From contig DYDC01000047.1 of assembly GCA_020718125.1 (NCBI GenBank), positions 1 through 13,017 on the forward strand: DNA of 13,017 bases, in the 5' to 3' direction. Both the position numbers and the translations under genes were made by a program. The DNA comes from Methylacidiphilum sp. (lineage in GTDB: Bacteria; Verrucomicrobiota; Verrucomicrobiia; CAIQCK01). Positions 6,591-13,017 of this stretch are shown in pieces (the first letter of the stretch is position 1; every line of letters begins with the position of its first letter). A model generated the notes under the pieces. The model was not told the origin of the DNA, did no database searches, and saw only the letters and a program-made list of their open reading frames with translations.

Positions 6591-7159
6591 GCATCATCGC
6601 CATCGTCCTGCTTGTCCTCGTCGTGGCGGTCATCTTCTGGGTGATCGGCCTCTATAACCGCCTCATCGGCCTCCGCAACCGCGTGGACGAGGCTTGGGCG
6701 CAGATTGACGTGCAACTCAAACGCCGCTACGACCTCATCCCGAACCTCGTCGAGACCGTCAAAGGCTACGCCACCCACGAACGCGCCACGTTCGAGAACG
6801 TCACCAAGGCCCGCAACATGGCCGTGCAAGCCTCACAGGCCGGCGCCGTCGGCGCGGGCCAGATCGCCGCCGCCGACAACATGCTCACCAGCACGCTCAA
6901 GACCCTCTTCGCCGTCGCCGAGAACTACCCGCAACTCAAGGCCAACGAGAACTTCAAGATGTTGCAGGAGGAGTTGAGCGGCGCCGAGGGCAAGGTCGCT
7001 TACGCCCGGCAGTTCTTCAACGAGACCGTGCTCGCCTTCAACAACGCCATCCAGATGTTCCCCGCCAACATCATCGGCGGCAGGCTCGGCTTCCAAGCCC
7101 GCACGTTCTTCAAGACCGACACCGAGGCCGAACGTCAGGCGCCGCAGGTGAAGTTCTAA
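6587..7159 (+). CDS. lemA: LemA family membrane protein
   Basis: A 190-residue protein of typical LemA length. It has one N-terminal membrane helix (about 3-22, IIAIVLLVLVVAVIFWVIGL), a short outer segment, then the family hallmark NRVDEAWAQIDVQLKRRYDLIPNLVETVKGYA (32-62) and long helices including ATFENVTKAR. The C-terminal part contains FNETVLAFNNAIQMFP and the usual ending GFQARTFFKTD. LemA proteins are cytoplasmic-membrane or envelope proteins with a helical-bundle domain; their molecular role is unclear. The ATG overlaps the stop of the preceding gene (ATGA), with AGAGG 11 bases upstream. The TPM-domain or M48-peptidase gene that often follows lemA is absent here; instead the convergent res gene begins at once. 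The lemA TAA and res TAG share bases 7156-7159. Confidence 0.95.
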   Translation: MSIIAIVLLVLVVAVIFWVIGLYNRLIGLRNRVDEAWAQIDVQLKRRYDLIPNLVETVKGYATHERATFENVTKARNMAVQASQAGAVGAGQIAAADNMLTSTLKTLFAVAENYPQLKANENFKMLQEELSGAEGKVAYARQFFNETVLAFNNAIQMFPANIIGGRLGFQARTFFKTDTEAERQAPQVKF

Positions 7160-10100
7160 TTCCGGCGGTGCAGTTCCCAAACACGGCACAAACCGGTCAC
7201 CCACTCGGCCAACGCTGCGCGCGCTTCTTTCACGTCGGATAGTTCCTTGTTCTGGTGCGCGATGTAATCGTTTCGAAACGTGTTGATTTGTGTCACGAGT
7301 TTGTAGAAACCCTCAGCGATTCCCATGAACCGATGGCTCACCGCTTGGAAGACCGGGCCGATAGGAGCCGTCTCTTCCCTCGCGTGCTGCAAACACCAGC
7401 GCAGCAAACCGATCGGACTCATGCCGTTGTGGTCCACCAGTGTCCGCTTCAAGTCGCCGGCCCGCCTGCGATACATCTCCGCGTCCTTTTTCGAGAGATG
7501 GCTTAGGTCTGGCTCAAAGAAAGCCTTCTGCGCCTCACGTCCTGTTGGGATGTCCGGCTCAAGGAACTTGAGCATGACAGCTTTGGATGCCTCGTCGAGC
7601 GGCCTCAGCAACGGCGTGAACACAGGCGCGAGCGACTGCCCCGATTTCTGCTGGAGGAAGCGGAACAATCCAACCGCCTGTTGGACCATTTTCTGGTGAG
7701 CAGGCGGCAACGTAGCGAACGCGGCGTCGCTGATAAACTCCTTCAAGCTTTCATCGCGCGCTTCGCCGAATGCCAGCGTCAGTTGCGGCACGGCTGCTTC
7801 GTCGAGCAGGTCGCGCAACGCCGGTTCGCACGTGCGCGCCAGCACGGCCAGCCGGTTGTCACCGAACGCCTCAAACGTCTGCTGCGGCACGTAGAGGTAG
7901 CTCCACTTTGCCGCGCCCTTCGAAGCAGTCCGGCACCAACCAGCGGCGGCACGCGCTTTCAACGGCACGTCCTTGTCCACGCGGCCCTTGGTTTCCACCA
8001 GCACGCAGCCGCCCTCACGCAACCGCACCAGAAAATCCGGCGTGTAGAGCGCGAGTTGGCCGTTAAGGCCGAGGTAATCAACCCGTAGCGCCTGCGGCCC
8101 GGCGTTCTTGCAGAACGCAGCTACGTCCGGCGCGAGGTCGAGAAACTTCGCCATCGCCACTTCGAGATCCCGGTTGCACGGCACAAGGTTGAACGGCGTG
8201 TGCTCGGCCCGCAGCGTTGGATGATTCGCTGAGTGCGTCACCTGAAATGGCCGCCACGAGGACACCGCCGCGCCAGCGCCTTCTGGTCGCCGCTCCTCTT
8301 TGCGGGTTGTGCGCTCCAGAATCAGCGGCACGAACGTCGCCCGCACATGTTCCCGCACGTCGGCATCGGCGAGCCGGCTCACGAGCCGCTCATCGAACAG
8401 CGTCAGTTTCTCTTCAAAGAGAATCTCCGTGAGAAACGTTTCCAACAGCGGTGCCAGCGCCGCGTGCGCGCCGCGCAACCGCGTGATTTGTTCCAGTTCC
8501 TCGCGGAAGAAGGACACTGCACCGACGCCGTTGGTGAGCAACGGTAGGCGGATGTTCATCTGCTCCACCAATTCGTTGGTGATCAACGCGCGGCCTTCGT
8601 AATGGATTTCCTCCGAACGCGCCTCGCCTATGGGCAACCGCTGATAGCGCGCGAACTGCTTCCGCACGTCCTCAATCGTCAGCCCTTCAATCGTCGCTGT
8701 CCGGCTGAAACCCGCGCTCACCGTTGGCAGCTTGATTTCTAGCGCCGTGACATCCTTATGCTCCGGGTCAGGGAAAATCGTGACCGTCGTCTTCGGCACG
8801 TTCTCAACATCTATCGTCTCGATGAACAACCCTTCCTGCTGCAACTCCTGCTGGTAGAGACTGACGAACGCCGGATGCTCCACCACCGTCACCAACTCCG
8901 CCGCCTGGCCCGGTGGCGTCATCCGCCGCAGGCCGCGTCCCAGCGTTTGCTCCGGCAGGATGTTCGCTTTCGACGTGTAAGGCCGCAGCGGCACGATGGT
9001 CGTCACGTTCCGCACGTCCCAGCCCTCGCGCAGCATCAACACCGACACGATACACGAATAAGGATTCTGGTCGGAGTCAATCAGCCGCGATAGTTTGCGC
9101 AACTCCTTCAGGTCGTCGTCGCTGATCTCGCTCTCGCTTTCCTCGAAAACCGGATAGCCGTTCTTGCGACCGCCAACCCATTTGATTTTGCCTTTGAGGT
9201 TGGTGTGGAGGTTGAACGTCTTGCCGTTGAGTCCGGCAAAGAGCGGATCGCTGTTCAATCGCCGCGTGATCTGGTCTGCCGCCGTCGTGTCCTCGGTCAT
9301 CACAAACAGCAGCGGTTTCTTGCCGCTCTTGTCCCACTCCTGCTGCGACTTCAGCCAGCGCGCGTAGCCGACCATCAACTGCTCTTGGTATCTCTCCGAT
9401 GAGTCGCTACTGGCGCGTTCGATCCATTTCTTTCCGCGCCCGATGACCGGCGTCTTGACGATGCCGCCGTCCACGGCTTCGCCCAGCGGCGTGTCACAGA
9501 CCACGTGCTGGAAAATCTGCCCGCGGTTGTCCTTGGGCGTGGCGGAGAAATCGAGTTGGGCCACAATCCCGCCGCCCGTGCGGCTCGCAATCGTTTCGTG
9601 CAGGAAAGCAATCGCCTCGTTCCACGCCGAGCCGGGATCCCACAAATGATGCGCCTCGTCGTTCATCACCATGATGCGCTCATGCCCCGTCACGCGCTTG
9701 CGCAACTCCTCGCTCGTGTCCAGCGCCTTCGCGCGCGACACCGTTGGCCCCATCCAGTCGTAAGTTTCCTCCTCGCGTTGCCGGCGGCTGGTGTCGTGCA
9801 GCCGGTGGATGTTCGTCAGGTAGAGCGTTCCGCCCGTCGCCGCGCCGCTCGCTTCATCCTGCAACACCACCGACATGTTCCAATCGCCGCGCCACGCCAC
9901 CGGAATCAGCGGGTCTTTGTCGAAAATGTCCGGGCCGCCGTCGGCCGGTTTGAAATCCACCTTCAGCCGCTCGAACACCGTCAGGTTCGGCGCGATGACC
10001 ACGAAATGCTTCGCCAGCGGCGAATCACTCTCCCGCAGCGCGTGGAAGTAGCTCCACACGATGGCGAGACTCATCACCTTCGTCTTGCCCGCGCCGGTGG

Positions 10101-10560
10101 CGAGCTTGAAGGCATACTTGGCCCAGCGATCTTCCTCTGGGTTCACGCCGAGCGCCGCCGTCTCCGCATCCGGCCCGCCGAACTCCGCCACCGTGCCGAG
10201 CAGCCGCCGGATGCCGCGCACTTCGTAGAGGTATATCAACGCCTCGATGGCCTCGCGCTGGCAGAAGTAATAGCGGAATGGCACGCGGCTGCCGTCTGCC
10301 AGCTCGATGAGATGGTCGCGCTCGAACCAGTGATGCAGCAACTCGCGCGTGGTGTCCGACGCGCCGGGATAATCCGTCTCGCGCCATTCTTTCACGAAGC
10401 GCCGCAGGTTCTGCGCGATCATGATGGGCGAAGGCCGCCGCCCTTTCTTGACCTGCGCGGGTTGTCCGTCGGCTTCCGCGCGAACGCGATGCTGGTTCGG
10501 CTCTTCGTGCGGCGCGAACAGCGGCTCCAGAGCGGCAAGGTTGATGATCGGCTCGCTCAT
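7156..10560 (-). CDS. res: Type III-style restriction enzyme Res subunit (SF2 helicase plus PD-(D/E)xK nuclease) with HEPN-like tail
   Basis: A 1134-residue ATP-driven restriction subunit expected to work with the Mod protein on unmethylated invading DNA in the cytoplasm. Helicase motifs are a Q-like element (Q101 in YYFCQREA), Walker A ATGAGKT (154-160), Walker B DEAHH (301-305), SATPK (339-343), REGWDVRNV (511-519) and QTLGRGLRR (538-546). The nuclease is PD-(D/E)xK: D842 in YTPDFLV, then E856 and K858 in VETKGR. About 270 residues follow the nuclease. The last 115 (about 1020-1134) are helical and contain FRNDYIAH (R1096, H1102), resembling the Rx4-6H signature of HEPN RNase domains. The N-terminus (EEP, then GRRPS, YPGAS, LLHHWF) resembles, from memory, the BPTD_3080 family of restriction enzymes. 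The ATG overlaps the mod stop (ATGA). The restriction role is firm; the HEPN reading is inference. Confidence 0.92.
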   Translation of the reverse strand: MSEPIINLAALEPLFAPHEEPNQHRVRAEADGQPAQVKKGRRPSPIMIAQNLRRFVKEWRETDYPGASDTTRELLHHWFERDHLIELADGSRVPFRYYFCQREAIEALIYLYEVRGIRRLLGTVAEFGGPDAETAALGVNPEEDRWAKYAFKLATGAGKTKVMSLAIVWSYFHALRESDSPLAKHFVVIAPNLTVFERLKVDFKPADGGPDIFDKDPLIPVAWRGDWNMSVVLQDEASGAATGGTLYLTNIHRLHDTSRRQREEETYDWMGPTVSRAKALDTSEELRKRVTGHERIMVMNDEAHHLWDPGSAWNEAIAFLHETIASRTGGGIVAQLDFSATPKDNRGQIFQHVVCDTPLGEAVDGGIVKTPVIGRGKKWIERASSDSSERYQEQLMVGYARWLKSQQEWDKSGKKPLLFVMTEDTTAADQITRRLNSDPLFAGLNGKTFNLHTNLKGKIKWVGGRKNGYPVFEESESEISDDDLKELRKLSRLIDSDQNPYSCIVSVLMLREGWDVRNVTTIVPLRPYTSKANILPEQTLGRGLRRMTPPGQAAELVTVVEHPAFVSLYQQELQQEGLFIETIDVENVPKTTVTIFPDPEHKDVTALEIKLPTVSAGFSRTATIEGLTIEDVRKQFARYQRLPIGEARSEEIHYEGRALITNELVEQMNIRLPLLTNGVGAVSFFREELEQITRLRGAHAALAPLLETFLTEILFEEKLTLFDERLVSRLADADVREHVRATFVPLILERTTRKEERRPEGAGAAVSSWRPFQVTHSANHPTLRAEHTPFNLVPCNRDLEVAMAKFLDLAPDVAAFCKNAGPQALRVDYLGLNGQLALYTPDFLVRLREGGCVLVETKGRVDKDVPLKARAAAGWCRTASKGAAKWSYLYVPQQTFEAFGDNRLAVLARTCEPALRDLLDEAAVPQLTLAFGEARDESLKEFISDAAFATLPPAHQKMVQQAVGLFRFLQQKSGQSLAPVFTPLLRPLDEASKAVMLKFLEPDIPTGREAQKAFFEPDLSHLSKKDAEMYRRRAGDLKRTLVDHNGMSPIGLLRWCLQHAREETAPIGPVFQAVSHRFMGIAEGFYKLVTQINTFRNDYIAHQNKELSDVKEARAALAEWVTGLCRVWELHRRN
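7159..7503 (-). other. HEPN-like C-terminal segment of Res
   Basis: This encodes residues about 1020-1134. Several amphipathic helices are expected, ending in INTFRNDYIAHQNKEL, with R1096 (codon 7273-7275) and H1102 (codon 7255-7257) spaced as in HEPN RNases, and a polar residue (N) right after the Arg as in most active members. Type III Res proteins usually end soon after the nuclease domain, so this is an added module. Confidence 0.5.
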
Positions 10561-12635
10561 ATCCCCACCTCCACCGTGATGCTCGTGTCGCAGCCGAACA
10601 CATCCACCACCTTCACGCAGGCCGTGTATTTGCCCGGCTTCGGATACTTGTCGAAGCCGGCGTCGCTCACCGTCTTCAGCGAGCGGTCTTTGCGCGTGCG
10701 GTAATCCTGCCAGTGATGCTCAAACGGCTTGCCTTCGTGCCAGTTGAAGTCCACCGCCCAGAAGTCAATGAAATCGAACCCGCTCTTGATGGCGCGCTCT
10801 TTCAACGCCTCCAGCTCCTTGCTCGGCACTTCGGCCAGAGACGGGATGAACTTCGTCAGCTTGATATCCACCGCTCGCGCGCCTTTGGTCTGGCGGCAAA
10901 TCGCCTCGGCTTCCAACACCGCCACCTCCAAAAACGGCGGCGGACTGGTGCGGTTCTTCTCCATGATCTCGCGCGGAATCGGGATGAGCTTGATTTGCAC
11001 GCCTTCGCTCGCTTCCAACTCGTGACAGACCAGTCGCAAATCCATCTCGAATTCCCACGCGAGGCAATGCACTTCCTTCGCGCCCGCCTCATGCGCGGCT
11101 CTTGCCACCGCTCGCACTTCGTCGCGCGTCAGGATGCTGTCAATGCCATCCACGAAAACAAACGCCCGGCCCTTGCGCCCGTGCAGCAATCCTTTCGCGT
11201 TCGGCAACAACTCGGCCTTGTAGAAGCCCAACACCACCTTCCGGTGCTCCTCGTCGGCGCCTTTGAGCCGTTCCTTCTGCCACCACTGCCGCTCGTAACG
11301 ACCGAGGTTATAAACGTCGAATGCGCGATACGGCTTGCCCTCGTCGTGGAGCGTGCGTTGCAATTCAATCAACCGTTTGCGGCTCGTGTGAATGGCGAAC
11401 CGCCCCAGATCGGCCATGAGCCAGCGCCGGCCCAATCGCTCCGCCACCGCAGCCGTCGTCCCGCTGCCACCGAAGACGTCCGCGATTAGACCGTCGTCAG
11501 GCGACGAGGCTTTGATGATGCGTTCGAGAAGGCCTTCGGGTTTCTGTGTGGCGTAATTAACCGACTCGTTTCCGCTTGAGGCAATCAGATTGATGTCATC
11601 CCACAAGTCGGACATGACAACGCCTTTGTTCCGTTCCAGATAATACTTTAGACGAGGCACGCCACCTTCCTTTGCCGGGAACACAATGAGTCCTTCACTG
11701 TAATACCGCTCAAGCTTTTCCGGTGTGGTCACCCAGTGCATTCCCGCTTTCCCTCGAGTGTTTGGATCAATGCCGCGCCATGTCTGGCCTGTCGCTCCAT
11801 TCCTCTTCCCGCTGACGAGCACGGGAACAAGCTGATAGCAGCCGCGTTCATCTCGGTTCTGATAGAGATCCATCGACGCTTCAGAGAGCGCCTTGTATTG
11901 GAAGTTGAATCTGTAGAGGTCGGTCTTCCCGTAAAACAGCAACGTGTCGTGCGCACGTTTCCAGATCCGCCCGATGCTTGAAGTGTTTGAACTTCGCTGC
12001 CAGATCACCTCATTTACAAAGTTGTCTGGTCCAAAAACGTCGTCGAGGACGAGCCGCAGTGCTCCGCACATCCGCCAGTCGCAGTGAACGTAGATACTCC
12101 CCTCCTCGCTCAGCAGTTCCTTCATCAAGGAGAGCCGCTCGAACATCATGTGGAGATAGGAGTCCGTGCCTTTGCCCCACATATCGCGGTAGGCGACCAT
12201 TTCGAGTGCAGACTGGTCTTTGCCAACGGTCTCCTTCTCATTGCCAATTGGCACGTCCATCGTGAAGTCCGCGCCGACATCAAACGGTGGGTCAATGTAG
12301 AAGAGGTCAACCTTGCCCTTGAACTCAGCCAGCAAGCTGGCCATCACCAGCTTGTTGTCGCCCCAGATGAGCCGGCTGCGGAAATCGTCGCGCCGTTTGC
12401 TTTGCTTGTCGAACAGCGCGAGCTGTCCCTCGGCTGCGGCGCGGCTGCGCGGCTCGTCAATCGTCTCAATCTTTTGCAGTGGCATGGCGCAGCCGGCGAT
12501 GTCCACCGCGCGCCGATTGCCGTAGTCGTCGTATTTCCCCTCCCAAACCAATTCCGTCTTGAGTTGCGACAGCGGGTGCGGATTGTCGAGTCCGTAGCGG
12601 ACCGTCGGAGATTTCTGTTTGTGGTTTTCAGCCAT
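10557..12635 (-). CDS. mod: Type III-style DNA methyltransferase Mod (beta-class N6-adenine or N4-cytosine)
   Basis: A 692-residue S-adenosylmethionine-dependent DNA methyltransferase that would set the sequence specificity and protect host DNA. The order of motifs is beta-class: catalytic DPPF (115-118, in FYIDPPFD), then a long variable target-recognition region (about 200-370), then the AdoMet loop DVFGGSGTT (386-394) followed by GRRWLMADL. The C-terminal 270 residues are an extension; the last 35 (PKPGKYTACVKVVDVFG and onward) look like the end of a PKD-type beta sandwich. The ATG at 12635 gives MAENHKQKSPTVRYG; an in-frame TTG at 12656 would add 7 residues but is less likely. No clear Shine-Dalgarno is seen. 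The stop overlaps the res ATG, so Mod is made first and Res by coupling, a usual safeguard in restriction systems. DNA coding the recognition region has about 51% GC against 60% or more on each side, a sign of segment exchange. Confidence 0.92.
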   Translation of the reverse strand: MAENHKQKSPTVRYGLDNPHPLSQLKTELVWEGKYDDYGNRRAVDIAGCAMPLQKIETIDEPRSRAAAEGQLALFDKQSKRRDDFRSRLIWGDNKLVMASLLAEFKGKVDLFYIDPPFDVGADFTMDVPIGNEKETVGKDQSALEMVAYRDMWGKGTDSYLHMMFERLSLMKELLSEEGSIYVHCDWRMCGALRLVLDDVFGPDNFVNEVIWQRSSNTSSIGRIWKRAHDTLLFYGKTDLYRFNFQYKALSEASMDLYQNRDERGCYQLVPVLVSGKRNGATGQTWRGIDPNTRGKAGMHWVTTPEKLERYYSEGLIVFPAKEGGVPRLKYYLERNKGVVMSDLWDDINLIASSGNESVNYATQKPEGLLERIIKASSPDDGLIADVFGGSGTTAAVAERLGRRWLMADLGRFAIHTSRKRLIELQRTLHDEGKPYRAFDVYNLGRYERQWWQKERLKGADEEHRKVVLGFYKAELLPNAKGLLHGRKGRAFVFVDGIDSILTRDEVRAVARAAHEAGAKEVHCLAWEFEMDLRLVCHELEASEGVQIKLIPIPREIMEKNRTSPPPFLEVAVLEAEAICRQTKGARAVDIKLTKFIPSLAEVPSKELEALKERAIKSGFDFIDFWAVDFNWHEGKPFEHHWQDYRTRKDRSLKTVSDAGFDKYPKPGKYTACVKVVDVFGCDTSITVEVGI

Positions 12636-12670
12636 TGCGCGCCCGCGCAACTGCAACCACGGAACAGAAG

Positions 12671-12691
12671 GGGCGCGGACTCAACGCGCCC
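12671..12691. repeat. Short hairpin upstream of mod
   Basis: Perfect 7-base arms GGGCGCG (12671-12677) and CGCGCCC (12685-12691) with a GACTCAA loop. It lies 36 bases upstream of the mod ATG and would fall in the mod leader if transcription starts farther right. It abuts the larger inverted repeat. Role unknown: leader regulation or part of a dispersed intergenic repeat. Confidence 0.5.
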
Positions 12692-12807
12692 TGCCTCGAT
12701 GCACCGCTAAGTGCCTGTCACAGAAAGCACGCCGAGCCGCGCCCGATGGGGCGCGTGCTCGGTCGGTTTCTGTGACGGGCTAGGAAAATTAGCGGTTTTC
12801 GAGGCAG
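12691..12807. repeat. About 117-base imperfect inverted repeat (MITE-like or structured RNA)
   Basis: Five arm pairs nest on a common centre near 12747: CTGCCTCGA (12691-12699) with TCGAGGCAG (12799-12807); CCGCTAA (12704-12710) with TTAGCGG (12789-12795); GTCACAGAAA (12717-12726) with TTTCTGTGAC (12767-12776); GCCGAGC (12731-12737) with GCTCGGT (12757-12763); CGCGCCC (12738-12744) with GGGCGCG (12749-12755). The loop is GATG. No open frame or clear target-site duplication is seen. A competing fold pairs ACGGGCT (12775-12781) with AGCCCGT (12806-12812) and GAAAA (12784-12788) with TTTTC (12796-12800). The repeat lies in the 331-base gene-free gap between mod and dtd. It may be a non-autonomous mobile element, a boundary repeat of the restriction island or a leader RNA. 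Confidence 0.7.
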
Positions 12808-12809
12808 CC

Positions 12810-12825
12810 CGTAGCCGAAGCTACG
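12810..12825. repeat. Perfect 6-base-pair hairpin with CGAA loop
   Basis: CGTAGC (12810-12815) and GCTACG (12820-12825) enclose a CGAA tetraloop (12816-12819). It directly follows the large inverted repeat and shares its outer bases with the competing fold there. No T-run follows on either strand that would make it a plain terminator for a neighbouring gene. Confidence 0.5.
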
Positions 12826-12839
12826 CAAAATTAGTTTTG
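12826..12839. repeat. AT-rich hairpin CAAAA-TTAG-TTTTG
   Basis: Perfect 5-base arms around TTAG immediately follow the CGTAGC hairpin. Together with the AT-rich bases to about 12880 this is the most AT-rich part of the gap, so a promoter for mod (minus strand) could lie near here, but I see no convincing -35/-10 pair. From 12840 to 12966 I see nothing else that I can name. Confidence 0.35.
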
Positions 12840-12966
12840 TTTGTGTGTCGTTACTCGATAGTTCTTTGTTCTGTTACGGTGCGAGAGTGTAGCGGAGCGG
12901 CAAGGCAATGGGAAGCCACGGCGCACGTTGGGCTGAGTTGGGACGAACTGAGGCGGACGCGCCCGT

Positions 12967-13017
12967 TCAAAACGCGCGCTGGCTGTCGAGCAGGATGGTC
13001 GCGGGGCCGTCGTTGAT
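12967..13017 (-). CDS. dtd: D-aminoacyl-tRNA deacylase, C-terminal end (partial)
   Basis: Sixteen residues and a stop on the minus strand: INDGPATILLDSQRAF. The family ends in the pattern VNDGPVTFWL, where the Gly-cisPro dipeptide of GPVT forms the chiral proofreading pocket. The enzyme removes D-amino acids (and glycine) wrongly attached to tRNA. Here Val of GPVT is Ala, a mild change. The gene enters from the right edge and ends before the hairpin cluster, pointing the same way as mod but about 330 bases upstream of it, so it is probably not part of the restriction operon. The fragment is short, so the call rests on this one motif. Confidence 0.72.
   Translation of the reverse strand: MNDGPATILLDSQRAF

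Noticed and set aside
9505..10704. 399-codon plus-strand frame opposite res and mod
   Set aside because: It is antisense to the helicase motifs ATGAGKT and DEAH; composition is that of a shadow frame.
12636..12656. Upstream TTG start for mod
   Set aside because: It adds MQLRGRA, which is not family-like; the ATG at 12635 is preferred.
12084..12710. 208-codon plus-strand frame opposite the mod N-terminus
   Set aside because: It is antisense to the DPPF motif region and shows no domain.
12711..13016. 101-codon plus-strand frame in the right-hand gap
   Set aside because: It runs through the inverted-repeat cluster and over the dtd end on the other strand, without an ATG-type start or any motif.
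1..13017. CRISPR array, tRNA or rRNA genes, insertion sequence transposase
   Set aside because: I saw no regularly spaced direct repeats, no tRNA-like or rRNA segments and no transposase motif on either strand.

Overview
The window is about 13 kb of GC-rich (roughly 60-65% in the core genes), tightly packed bacterial DNA. Several traits suggest a member of the Verrucomicrobiota (PVC group), possibly uncultured. These are the N-terminal zinc ribbon of the first complete gene (a style common in Planctomycetes and Verrucomicrobia), the particular form of isopropylmalate dehydrogenase, a huge Lys/Ala/Pro-rich secreted protein with thioredoxin folds, and weak or absent Shine-Dalgarno sites at several starts. 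This assignment is inference from protein style, not from a marker gene.

Left region (1-2183): the last 22 codons of an unrecognised plus-strand gene, then a 565-residue protein of noticeably lower GC. It combines an HNH nuclease core, two membrane helices and four separate four-cysteine zinc-binding modules, the last of topoisomerase type. A small XRE/HigA-like DNA-binding protein follows 44 bases downstream. The pair looks acquired and may be a defence or toxin-antitoxin-like unit; this is the least conventional locus in the window.

Central region (2184-7159): a leader with two GC-rich hairpins and a plausible sigma70-type promoter, then a three-gene plus-strand operon. The genes are a leuB-like NAD(P)-dependent beta-decarboxylating dehydrogenase, a 1053-residue exported protein made of two copies of a helical-plus-thioredoxin-fold module with the redox cysteines lost, and lemA. 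Both junctions are ATGA overlaps, so translation is probably coupled.

Right region (7156-12635, minus strand): a two-gene restriction-modification system of type III style. The mod methyltransferase (beta-class, DPPF then FGGSGTT) overlaps by ATGA the res helicase-nuclease (ATGAGKT, DEAH, PD-ExK). Res carries a C-terminal extension with an RNDYIAH motif that resembles the HEPN RNase signature. The target-recognition part of mod has lower GC than the rest of the gene, as expected from allele swapping. res and lemA converge and share 4 bases at their stop codons, leaving no room for a terminator.

Right edge (12636-13017): about 330 bases without a gene, filled by a cluster of inverted repeats including a roughly 117-base imperfect hairpin with a competing alternative fold. 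The last 17 codons (stop included) of a minus-strand D-aminoacyl-tRNA deacylase (dtd) follow.
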